In this document: piece by piece, positions 51,000 to 61,149 of the stretch
Position numbering within the stretch: position 1 is the first letter of the stretch
Layout: each line of letters opens with the position of its first letter
Source: Scortum barcoo
Lineage: Eukaryota; Chordata; Actinopteri; Centrarchiformes; Terapontidae
NCBI GenBank assembly: GCA_023238725.1
Contig: CM041538.1
Location: forward strand, 5,059,880-5,123,879
Length of the DNA: 64,000 nt
Direction: 5' to 3'
Notes under the pieces: generated by a model
The model's database searches: none
What the model saw: the letters and a program-made list of their open reading frames with translations, nothing else
Told to the model about the DNA's origin: nothing
Program-made: the position numbers and the translations under genes

Positions 51000-53900
51000 A
51001 AATGGCTTTTGTGCCATTAATATTCGAAGTACATTGACATTGTTTAGTGAAACTGAATTGCTAATGAGTTCCTCTTGAACACATATTTAGCCTTTTCTCT
51101 CCCATCTGTAATTAAAGAATGCAGCACTCCTCGAACTGAGAGCAGCAGAGTTTGCATGCAGGGGAATCTGTTAAAATCACAGTGGCCATCACACAGTGGA
51201 GACTGAGGAAATTTACATTTCTTCAGTGAAGCTTTCAGTCAGCAAGACCTCCAACAGAACATCCTATTGCTTCAAAATGTGAAGTGAGACATGTACTTTT
51301 ACTTAGTTCTTATAATGCCACATATCATAGCGCAAGTAAATGCTGAGCAATGCCTTCGATTCATCCTCATAAATGATAACTGTGGACATTTCTCTGCGTG
51401 CTGTGGCAGCACTAAAACAAAGTGTGTGTTCAGGTCTGACTATGCAAGAATAGACGTGACTGGACTATTGTTCAGCCTATAAAGTGTGACAGAAAATGTA
51501 TAATTCAAATTCATATTACCTTAAGCTGCAGCATCACATTCAGTTTGAGAGCCTCTTTGAAAACTGGCACTGACTCCTTGGAAATTATATTTTCACATGG
51601 AAATTTGGTTTAACCAGTTCATTTGAGGGTAAAGAATCAGTGAACTTTCATATTTTCTACCAAAGAGTCTTCCTTTAACTTTCCACACACCGCCAACAAA
51701 TGACCTCAGTCAGTCAGCCCTTGATCAAAATATTCAAGTTTTGCAGAGAGGAAAGTGCTTTTTTTAGGGACATTGAAGGATAAGACAGAAGACTAGTTTT
51801 TAAAAAATCTCAGAGCAGCATATGAGCAATGCAGCTGTATTCTTCTTCATTATCTTTTAAAGCCTGCAAAGGCGACACTGTAGCTGGTTTTTGTTCCCCT
51901 AGAGGAACTATTTACCTCCGAATGCAGTTCTTTGTTTTTCCTAATTCTTTGCAAGCTGAAGAATGTGTCGCCTTTGTTGTTTATGAATGCTGCAAGACAG
52001 GGAGGTGTTTAATTTACAAATGTAACAGTATTCACCTCCAAGAAAAAAAAGAATAATTGAAAATGCACCAAAACAACCCAATGAACTGATGAAATAAAAG
52101 AATTTAAAAGACAAATTTGTGATGCTCAGTCCCATCTTATTCATTCCCATCCTCTTGTACTTTGACCATTTATGTGTAAATATTCAAAAAACTACTGATG
52201 AGGTCATATTCCTTGAATATTTTGATATAAGCTGTGTCTTTTTTCGTGCATGTGCTATCAGCCCTGTTGTTGTTCAGAGATTATGATTATGCACACTGTT
52301 CTCCACGAGGAAAAAATAAAGTATTATCATCATCTGGATTAAATTGAGTGGATATTATTGTAAGAGACATAACACTGTGGTTGGACTGTTCACGTGGACT
52401 CCGAGCTGAGAATAGAGGACACAGTCTGTGAATATTTAATGACTGTCACATTACCCCAGCCTAATCAAATGATCAGATTTGCACTTGTTTTTATTCACGC
52501 AGTCTATGCATAATGCACGTCTCTTATGAAAGTGAGGGCCTCCAACATATTTTTGCATGAATCTTCAGAGCCGAGTTTTGAGTGAACGAAGACAGAGTTT
52601 GATCTTTGTGTGTGAGGAACGTGGTTGAAAACAAGAATAAAATATACGTACTTACTTTTTAGGTCAGCACTTTTTTAAACATTAAATAATCTCTCTCCCA
52701 CCAAGAAAAAACACTGTAAGGCTTCCAGAGAATATTTGGGTTTTCAGCAGTTTGTCACCAGTTCCCACTCAGAATATAGTGATCAAAACCTGATGGATAG
52801 CTTTCACATTAGACCTCATATGCAATCCCTCTTGGCAGCACCCACGGAGGTATTTATTCACACTCGTCTATGTGGGCGTAAATGTGAATGTACGTAGCCA
52901 TGCAATCTGCCATGCTTGATCATAGCACGCTGGGGAGCAATTAACTTTAATCAGGCTTCAACTGGGTCAGTAATTCCAAAAGCAATCATAATACTCCAGA
53001 CAGTTTGACATTAAATGTAGACTTGGCACCAAGCTTGTTTCCTCGAGAACTGATTCCTATTTGTTTTCCATGATAATCAGTAGTAGAAGCAAAGGGTCTC
53101 GTCATTCTGTTTTTGCACATGTTCATTTGACTTTTAAATAATTTCAAATGATAATTCGAAACAAGGAAATAAACACAACAAAATGATCTGTTGATTAATT
53201 GTTTAGCTGATCAACAACAATGAATAAGAGCTTTAACAATTAATTAATCAAGTGCATACTTAAGGGGGGCAATTAAAAGAAGTTGGGGGGGTTGTAAGAG
53301 ACTGTTGTTAGAAAATAATATTCAGAACTGACACAGCGAAAGTTGTGATATCCTGACATTTCAGCCCAGTAGGACACCTAATTTCCAAAGCCGACACTTC
53401 AGTGCAATACGTTGTTTGAATTTATTAAATTGTCACACAGGAGATTGGAGTTATCATAGACCTGCAAATACCTTTTCAATTTTTTTTTTTTATTAGCAAT
53501 AACAATGATTTCCACAACCTTTACCAAGTGTGTCTGATATTAACTTTCCTTGTAACCTGACTTTATTCTCTTAGCCATTACAACAATGCAACTTGGTAAC
53601 ATCTCTGTTGGACTGTCTGCAGCTTCAGAATCGCCTCCCAACAGTGTGAGCCTTTGTTGTCATAGTCAGAGTAAAGACCTTTGGTGAGGTATAAAACCGA
53701 GGGTATGCAGTTTCAATCAAAGCCTTGTTTGTCTGAAACCTTATAGTGAGGGACCAGTAAGATGGCAGCTGCCTGTTACGTAACGTGAAAATGACCTGTA
53801 ATGTATAGAAAGCTCATTCTCTCTGTTTCAGCAGGCTCCTGACTGTCTTCTCCACTGAAATTTAACCGCTGGTGCTATTTTTGTGTAAAACTGAATCCAT

Positions 53901-54455
53901 AAGTAATTCACAAATGTTCTTTGTTAGGCTCACTATTTTACCACCAAATCCCTGCTCCCTGGCCCATGTTGGCACTATAAACCCTGAACACAACATTTAG
54001 CCTCCGCACTGTGCTCTGCAGCCCACCATGCAAAGCCTCTGCCAGTTCATCAAGTGTAGAGGACGTCAGACCCTCAATAACTTCACTTAACATTTGAGGC
54101 TTTCCGTTGCAGATTTGTTATTTCCCCTCAAAACCACAGATGACATTATGCTCCTGTTTTTGCAGGCTCTGCAGGACATTGATATTGATGTATAAAATCA
54201 GTTGAGTTCCTCTTCAGTCTAAATATGCAGCTCAGACTCTCAAAAAAAGGAGTTTGGACTGTTGGTCTGGCAAAATAAAATGTTTAGGGGATGTTTGATT
54301 AGAATTTTTTCTCTTTTTTAAGTTTTATCAAAGTTAACCTAAACATTCATCAATAGTTAATTTTACAAGAAAATCATCAATAGTTGCAGCCTCACAGTTA
54401 AATAAAATTCTATGGACATCTGCAGGGCTGTTTTATCACTGCTTTGCTTTGTAGA
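51000..54455. other. Non-coding, no gene recognised
   Basis: AT-rich unique DNA. No coding, RNA or mobile sequence was recognised. Open frames are 75 codons or shorter. Confidence 0.5.
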
Positions 54456-54459
54456 TTTG

Positions 54460-54462
<3 letters not shown>

Positions 54463-54492
<30 letters not shown>
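54463..54492 (+). repeat. (TG)15 microsatellite
   Basis: Fifteen uninterrupted TG units. Confidence 0.96.
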
Positions 54493-54494
<2 letters not shown>

Positions 54495-55084
54495 CATACT
54501 GTATGTGAGTGTGAAGCCCTTGTTTACATCTGTTCCAGTGCGCCGGGTTCATTGTGAGTGAGCATTTATTCGATAAAGGCTTAGAGGGATTTGAGATGAA
54601 TCTTGTTTCTCTGTCATTTTCTGCTCCCTGTTTGATTTTGGTATGAAGGCTGAAGATGAAGATTAGAAAGAGCTGTGCAACCTTAAAAAAAAAGAATGTG
54701 TTGGGGCTGTCTCGGAGCTGTGTGCCTTTCATTTGACCTCCCCGCTGATTTATTTATGACTCTATCTGACCCTGTAACTATTCAGATTCAAAGGTGATGT
54801 ATCTATAATCACTCTCAATTACCTTGTCCTTCGATAACAAAATCCCTACCCTGGTCTGACACTGATGACACGGTTTTATGCTTTTATTCAACATGATCCT
54901 ACCGGCCTCCTTCACAAAGATGTCACCTTGAGATGAAAGCACCACATTAAGGAAACCTGAATAAATTCCAAATTTGCTACCTGCTCTAATCTCACACATT
55001 CACAATAACCTTGCTCTTGTGAGAAGATCAGACATAGTTATACAGAGAGTCGAAGCTGGAGACATGCAAGTGATTCATCCATCT

Positions 55085-55103
55085 AAAAAAAAAAAAAAAA
55101 AAA
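55085..55103 (+). repeat. Poly-A tract, 19 bases
   Basis: Uninterrupted A19 with no retroelement body recognised upstream. Confidence 0.9.
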
Positions 55104-55782
55104 GGTTTAGTCTTTGAATGGATATTTGAACCGTGAGTTCACATCTTGCATCTCTCACTGACCGACACCTGAATGCGAATGCCGTGCCCACACACGTATT
55201 GGAAAAATCAATATTGTCTGTGGAAGTTGCACTGTGAGGCGCGCAGTAGCCTTCTATGGCAATTCCAGCGCTTGAGAGCAGTAAGTGCTTGTGAAAAAAA
55301 GGATTCTCTGTCAAGCAAATGGGATGTAATTTAGCTAGATTTGTCATGTACGGATCTGTAGGATTCCCGGCGGTAAGACAAAATGCTGTACCTATTTGTG
55401 TCAGATTGATAGTTATGACATAAGTTACATGACATCCTGCTGCTGGGCTTATCTGATGGAGCTGCGAGCTGACACATTACCAAGAACACTGGTGTCCTTA
55501 TCAATATTCACTCTGCATCCTGAACTGCTACCAAACAGATGGCTTTGCTGCTCTTTTTACATAAACCCACAAGAAATTGTTACAACTCTTGCATACAAAA
55601 TGTAGCAAAGGCTCAAATAATGGGGTGTCACTCTGCATAATGTCCACATTTCTGATGGATTTGGGCTCATAATGGATTCTTAATTAATGCTTGTACGTTT
55701 TGAAAGGCGGCGCTGCCTGCACAAATGATAAGGCTCTCTAACCAGCCCACACTCGCCTTTTTGGAATCAGTGGACGTAAACG

Positions 55783-55808
55783 TGATGATGATGATGATGA
55801 TGATGATA
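55783..55808 (+). repeat. (ATG)n microsatellite, 26 bp
   Basis: Eight to nine uninterrupted TGA/ATG units. Confidence 0.92.
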
Positions 55809-57149
55809 ACAGCTGTATTTAGATCCCTGTGTGTCGGTGCAGGCACCAGTCTGCCATACATCCATCTGTGGCATTCTAATATTCTCGAACGTGGACTGAG
55901 AGCATCATTTGTCTTAAGTGTCAAAGGCACTTGACATTACGGGCCCTCCAGCTCGCGTTTCAAAGAGAGGTTGACAGGGATCTGCCAGGCGATTTGGAGC
56001 CATCTGAGTTAGGTCTGATCCGTCAGAAGTCTCTTCTTCGCGCACTTTGAAAGTTAACCGCTAAGATGACTTTTGGGAAACTTGAGCTGAGGCCTGAGAC
56101 CAAATCTCAGCTGTGCAGAGGAGGCCAGTTGCCAGGCTGCAGCATGCTGGAATGAAGAAGATGAGCAGATTATTCAATGAGCGCTGCAGCATTATGGGCT
56201 TTGGCCAATTTTGCAATTCATCCAAAGCCAGTTAAGTAGTGGGATGGACGGGAGAGGAGCCTGTGTAACAACCTATTCCTTATGTGTCTTATAGATCTGA
56301 AATGATCTAACTCTGCATACTCTGTGACACATAATTCAGAGAGATTTTTATGTGTCAGAATTGGTTTTGAGAAAATAGAAATTGGTGCAAATTGCATTGA
56401 AGTACAGCCTTTCCACTCACTCCGTTCCTGGTCAGACCAATCTGGGAGAGAAACTTGAACTGCTGCTATGTCTGATAAATGTCTCAGCAATGATTTATTT
56501 CCGCCACATACCCATAACGTCACCGTTCTGTCAAATTCATTCACTCTGATCAAGGAGCAATTTTGGCAGATACACTAGAAGGGTTTTTTGATTTAGTTTT
56601 TGACATTTTTGCCAATATGTCTGACATGCAATATATGCAAATTGAACCTCTCTAATAAGCATCGTCTTTGGTTGAATCGGTTCAGACCTTTTTTCTCTCA
56701 TCTGACAGTCTGCGCATCTAATTTTGGTCATGAAAATAGCCTTATTATTTTCCTGATAAGGGCATGCCTATTGAGATGTCACCATTCTATTCTCGCGGAG
56801 CAATCACCCCATCCATTCAATTTGGATTCAAAATATCACTTGCACTTCTCAGGGGAGATTGTTACTTCTCCACAGCATGTAGGTGCATGTGCAGACATAC
56901 GCATGCACACACATTCGAGGACATCATCATTGTCATCGCGAATAAGACTTGAATGATGGATGGTTTTGCAGCGTATTCAGCGCCAAATAGAAACACTGAG
57001 TTCTCTCCCTGACTCTAACTTCTTGCCTTTTGCTCTGCCAGGATGAGGAGCAGTATGTGCTGTTGATATTTTCTTCATCTGAAGATGAAGATCTCAACGG
57101 GTGGTTTAAGTGAGGGGTCAATGGGACCCCTAATAGCTACCTGTGGAGG

Positions 57150-57265
<116 letters not shown>

Positions 57266-57269
57266 AGCC

Positions 57270-58170
57270 CATGCTTTCTACGCCCTAGGAGGTTCTGAAT
57301 CCACCTTTCACAGTCTCTGCACTCCCTCTATGGGTGTGTTCTCCCTGAGAGGTTGAAAAATGAACGGCACAAAAGCAGTTCTGTTGCAGAGCAGCTGCAC
57401 TGTGAAATTGATATTAATTGAAATTGATTATTCAATCTGGGACACATGGGTCATTAATTTCTAATCTCTTCCTTTAATCAATAATATATCCCTCTCTCTA
57501 AAGCATCTTTTACAGCTTTTAACTCTTGTTTATGAATAAAAATGATTACAATGATAGCATTCTTTAATTAAAGCAGAGGCCTCCCTGCCACATCATTATT
57601 TTACTGAATTTCATGGCTCTACTAGAGAAAAAAAAAGTAATTAAGCTAAAAAAAATATTAGGAGTTGAAGGAAACTCCTTCTTTGAACTAAAAAGAAATC
57701 ACAGTACTTTATTTTTTACTTACAATAAATCATCCAACTTGCCATTGATGGATGTAAGTCAAATTATGACTTTGGAATAACATCTAATTAAATTTTGCAA
57801 AGAGAAAGAAAAAATGTTCTTTTCTTTTTTTCTTTACTGAGCTGTCTCACCACAATCTGCAATTTGCTTCAATCCTTTTTTATACATTTATTACTGGTCC
57901 TCCATGCGCTTTGAGCCTCGTATTTTGGGACACTAGTGTCCGTCAGTAGCACACACAAAAATCAAGCACACTTTGATGATTCTTGACATATTTACTGAAA
58001 AACAGCATTGAGCTCAACACAATCTCCCCACAAAACTGATTAACAAACGTACACATTTAGACTGTTTGAATTGGCGGTGTCACTTTTTTCCACTCTAGTG
58101 CTGTGTGCACAGCCCCCTACTGTTCACACTCAGTACCCACTATTAAAGTCTTCTACATGGATAAAAAGTT
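57270..58170. other. Non-coding, no gene recognised
   Basis: AT-rich DNA with TAATTA-like sites around 57400-57480. No coding motif was seen. Confidence 0.5.
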
Positions 58171-58176
58171 TGCTGA

Positions 58177-59155
58177 TTGATTACCATCATGATGAACAAT
58201 GATCAAGAGAAAATCAACAAAAAGAGACACACATCTCTGTCTGCATCAGTGGAGCTGAGTTTTAGGTTCCTGGGACTCACCATCATAGAGAACCTGTCAA
58301 GGGCATCAGTCATCTCCATCCTAGTAAAGGAAGCTCAGAAATGGAATCTCTTAAAGGAATTTAAGAAGGCAAAATTCCCATGCCATGTCCTTATTTACAT
58401 TTACAAACATGCAATGTGGCACGTCCCAGAACAAGACAGCTCTGCAGAGGCTAACTAAAGCTGCCAAGAACATCATTGGTGTTATGTCTCGTCATGTCTG
58501 TTAAGTTTTCATGTCTGTCATGTTTCTGTTTCCTGTTCTGGCGTGTCTGTTTTATTTTGAAAGTCTAACCTTCCCTCTCATTTCAGGTCCCTTAACTTCC
58601 TGCCATTGTGTGTTTTCCCGCCTGTGTGATTGTCTGCCCCGCCCCGATTGTCTCCACTTGTCTCAGTGTTCCGTGTATTCAGTGATCAAGCCAACATCCA
58701 TGCCAAGACCAAAGAAACTAAGCCTTTGTTTGTTTGTAAGACTTTCTTTAATAAAACCTTTAAAACTTTGTACCGGTCTCCTGTCCTGCATTTGGGTCCA
58801 CCTGCTCTGTAGCCCATCGTAACAATTGGAGCCCATTTACTGAGCATCGATGATATCAGTGAGGTGATGCCAGCGTAGAGTCTGAAGGATACTAGAAGAT
58901 AATACCCTCCCCAGCCACAGCCTGTTCACCCTGCTCCCATCTAGCAAGCCCTACAGTATCTGCTGCCGTACCACCAGACTACAGAGCAGCCTCTTTCCTC
59001 AGGCTGTGAGACTTCTCAATTTATCCTCATCAGTTCTCCATTGTAGATTTTTGTTTTGTAGGTTTTTGTGTAGCATAAAGGACTACAGCTTGAAGAACAT
59101 GATAGAGCCATGTGTTATAGAATGACTAATTAATGAACCCTTGAATCTTGAGCCT
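58177..59155 (+). mobile_element. LINE 3' fragment (L2/Rex-like), interrupted by a solo LTR
   Basis: The plus-strand frame reads VELSFRFLGLTIIENLSRAS (58247-58306), then LVKEAQKWNLLKEFKKAKFPCHVLIYIYKHA with 20-residue blocks typical of the region after the RT active site. After a frame change it reads LQRLTKAAKNIIG (58441-58479). The reading resumes after the inserted LTR as GAHLLSIDDISEV, and then SLFTLLPSSKPYS and TTRLQSSLFPQAVRLLN (about 58920-59025). The tail ends TGAACCCTTGAATCTTGAGCC near 59150, like the short tandem 3' ends of such LINEs. It is 5'-truncated with frameshifts and is inactive. It belongs to a different subfamily from the copy at 7757-9500. Confidence 0.82.
58480..58824 (+). 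mobile_element. Solo LTR, 345 bp, with 5-bp target duplication
   Basis: The element starts TGTTATG and ends CGTAACA, a 7-bp imperfect inverted repeat with canonical TG...CA ends. It is flanked on both sides by ATTGG (58475-58479 and 58825-58829). A poly-A signal AATAAA lies at 58750-58755, about 70 bp before the 3' end, as expected for an LTR and fixing a plus orientation. There is no internal gag-pol, so this is one LTR left by recombination between two. The 5-bp duplication fits Ty3/gypsy or an ERV-III-type element. Open frames of up to 103 codons across it are artefacts. Confidence 0.88.
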
Positions 59156-59159
59156 TTCC

Positions 59160-60375
59160 TAGAGACTCTCGTTCTCCTTAAGTTTGCTTAGTTGCTGTGG
59201 AGATAGCACAGTTTTTATCACAATATTAAGTATGGACCTTAGGTAACAGTTATCAGTGATAACAGTTGGTTGTTGCCACGGCATAACAAGTGTGGGGTTA
59301 CAGGTGGGGCAGCAGGATGGTCTCTTGTTTAGCAGCAGTGAGTAGCTCCTACATTTTGTAAGTGCAGTGCATTTAGGAACAATACCGTCCAGTAGTGCTG
59401 AAATCAAATGTTTTAGTATGAATTCTGTATTTAATTGAATCATTTCTCCAGTGTAAACACAACATGAACAAATCCTGCTTTCAATGAATATGTATATATG
59501 GAATTGGGACACAGCTTGTGAAACTCCTAAAGCTCTAACCATTTGAGGTTTCTTTTTTGCAAAATCCTTATTTGAATGCAGGCAACTTATGTTCTCACCA
59601 CAACCACTTTACGTGGATGCACAAAATTAACACAGGCTTCTTCAGGCAGAGTAGTTTGCCACAATACAGCCTGATTGGGCGTTGATTATGTTTGTTGGTT
59701 CAACCTTAATTATCCCCGCTGTTTGGTACGCATCTTATCCCTCTGATTGCTGACGCATATCACTATGAGGTTGCGGGGAACAGCATCCTGTGCGCGTCAA
59801 CGGCGACATTTCAAGTGCCACTGAGGCTCCTAATGATCATTTCCAAGCACTCCAGGCTGCTCAGGATTTGATTTGGAGTGTGTGTGTCACTGGAAAGGGA
59901 ACCTTCTTAAGAAACACACAAGTATAGCTTTTTAACAAACTTGCCAATGCTTGAATCGTCGTTCTTAAGGATGTTATGACCTGTTTGCCTGATTGAATTA
60001 CTTCTTTTCTTTCTTTATTTACATAACAAGTATCTCTGCTCTGGCATACAGAAATACTATAAAATGAAATTAGGTATATTTATTTATTTATTGCTCTTCC
60101 TTGTCTCTGTCTTTTCTGATGAGAGGAGGAGGAGGATATGCAGATATAATTTTAATTCATTTTCCCTTTATTCACCAGTTACGACATACACTTCTAGACA
60201 ATATGCAAATACTAATAAATTCAAAGGCAACAACAGATGATAGTCAGTCATTTATAAGACAAAGCACAAAAGTAAGGTGAAAAAGGGAGAAGAAATAAAG
60301 ATGAATAAACAGAGGCTGTGATCTGTCTGGGTTCAGATGCATTTTGAGTGGTTTTGCAGGGTAATGGGTTTGGTT
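59160..60375. other. Non-coding, no gene recognised
   Basis: A 127-codon minus-strand frame at 59159-59542 has no recognisable domain. Around 59700-59830 the DNA is more balanced and could be a conserved element. Nothing else was seen. Confidence 0.5.
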
Positions 60376-60379
60376 TAGC

Positions 60380-61060
60380 TTTAATTCTTTCACACTCTTG
60401 CTTTCCCAGTGACATGCTCACACTTGTGTTGTGGCATTAGCTCACAGGCAGCAGAATAGATCCGTTCAAGTTGTCTTTTTTGTAGAGCTGAGTGTACTTC
60501 CATTAATATCTGTCATGTTAAGAAATCCAACCATTGTGGAATGTTGATGTTTTTCTTACTTTTTCAGTTTAGCGATATTGTTTTGGGTTTTTTTTTATTG
60601 TGTTGTTGGTGACAAGTTTTTAGGACTACAGGTAGAGGTATTATAGTTTCCTGAACATGTGTTAGATATATCCACACACAAAGACAGAGGCTAAATGGAA
60701 TGCTACAGGCAAGGGATAGGGATTTGGTGGTAACTTCTTCCCATAAATGTTGTATCAATGGACAGAGCCCGAGTGCATGCAGGTAGGCGTAGGTTATGTT
60801 GAGTATACAGTGACTGCATCTGTCAGATCCAGTAAATTTTGTGCATTTTGTGCTGTGTAGCCTGTTTATATATTTATATTCCTGGACATGCTGAAGAATT
60901 GAAGAATCCAAAAGTGGTTATTGGTTCGTTTTCTCATTTGTGTATTGGATTATGAGTTGCTTTGGTAGAGTCAGGGGAATATATGGGTTTATAAAGTTGT
61001 GAGGCTGGTTTGTTTGATACTGTCCAATGCTGGTGGTTGTTCCAGGTGTGTGCTAGAGAT
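60380..61060 (-). mobile_element. L1/Tx1-like LINE, C-terminal ORF2 fragment
   Basis: On the minus strand one frame stays largely open for about 600 bp. It reads INRLHSTKCTKF, then SDRCSHCILNITYAYLHALG, LCPLIQHLWEEVTTK and CSIPFSLCLC, and after a stop IPQWLDFLT and LMEVHSALQKRQLERIY. The spacing Cys-X2-Cys-X9-His-X4-Cys (codons near 60818 to 60762) followed by Pro and a Trp is the C-terminal zinc-knuckle of L1/Tx1-clade LINEs (known family), and the IPxWL...L...ERxY wording follows it in those proteins. RT motifs are absent, so this is a truncated dead copy. The 3' end and any target duplication were not located. Confidence 0.6.
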
Positions 61061-61130
61061 ATCTTTTCTTTCTTTGATTGACTGTTTTAACTGGACGCAA
61101 CTGCTTTTAACTGCACTGTCAGTAGGTTTC

Positions 61131-61148
61131 TTTTTTTTTTTTTTTTTT
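61131..61148 (+). repeat. Poly-T tract, 18 bases
   Basis: Uninterrupted T18 just beyond the Tx1-like fragment on its 5' side, so it is not that element's tail. Confidence 0.9.
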
Positions 61149-61149
61149 C

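Larger units (their letters stand above)
54500..57145. other. Non-coding, no gene recognised
   Basis: Unique DNA with a 19-A tract (55085-55103) and an (ATG)n tract (55783-55808). Overlapping open frames on both strands at 56218-56956 lack any recognised domain. Confidence 0.5.

Noticed and set aside
58511..58822. 103-codon plus-strand frame
   Set aside because: It lies wholly inside the solo LTR and has no protein-like signature.
59159..59542. 127-codon minus-strand frame next to the LINE fragment
   Set aside because: It does not match LINE wording in any part and has no splice support.
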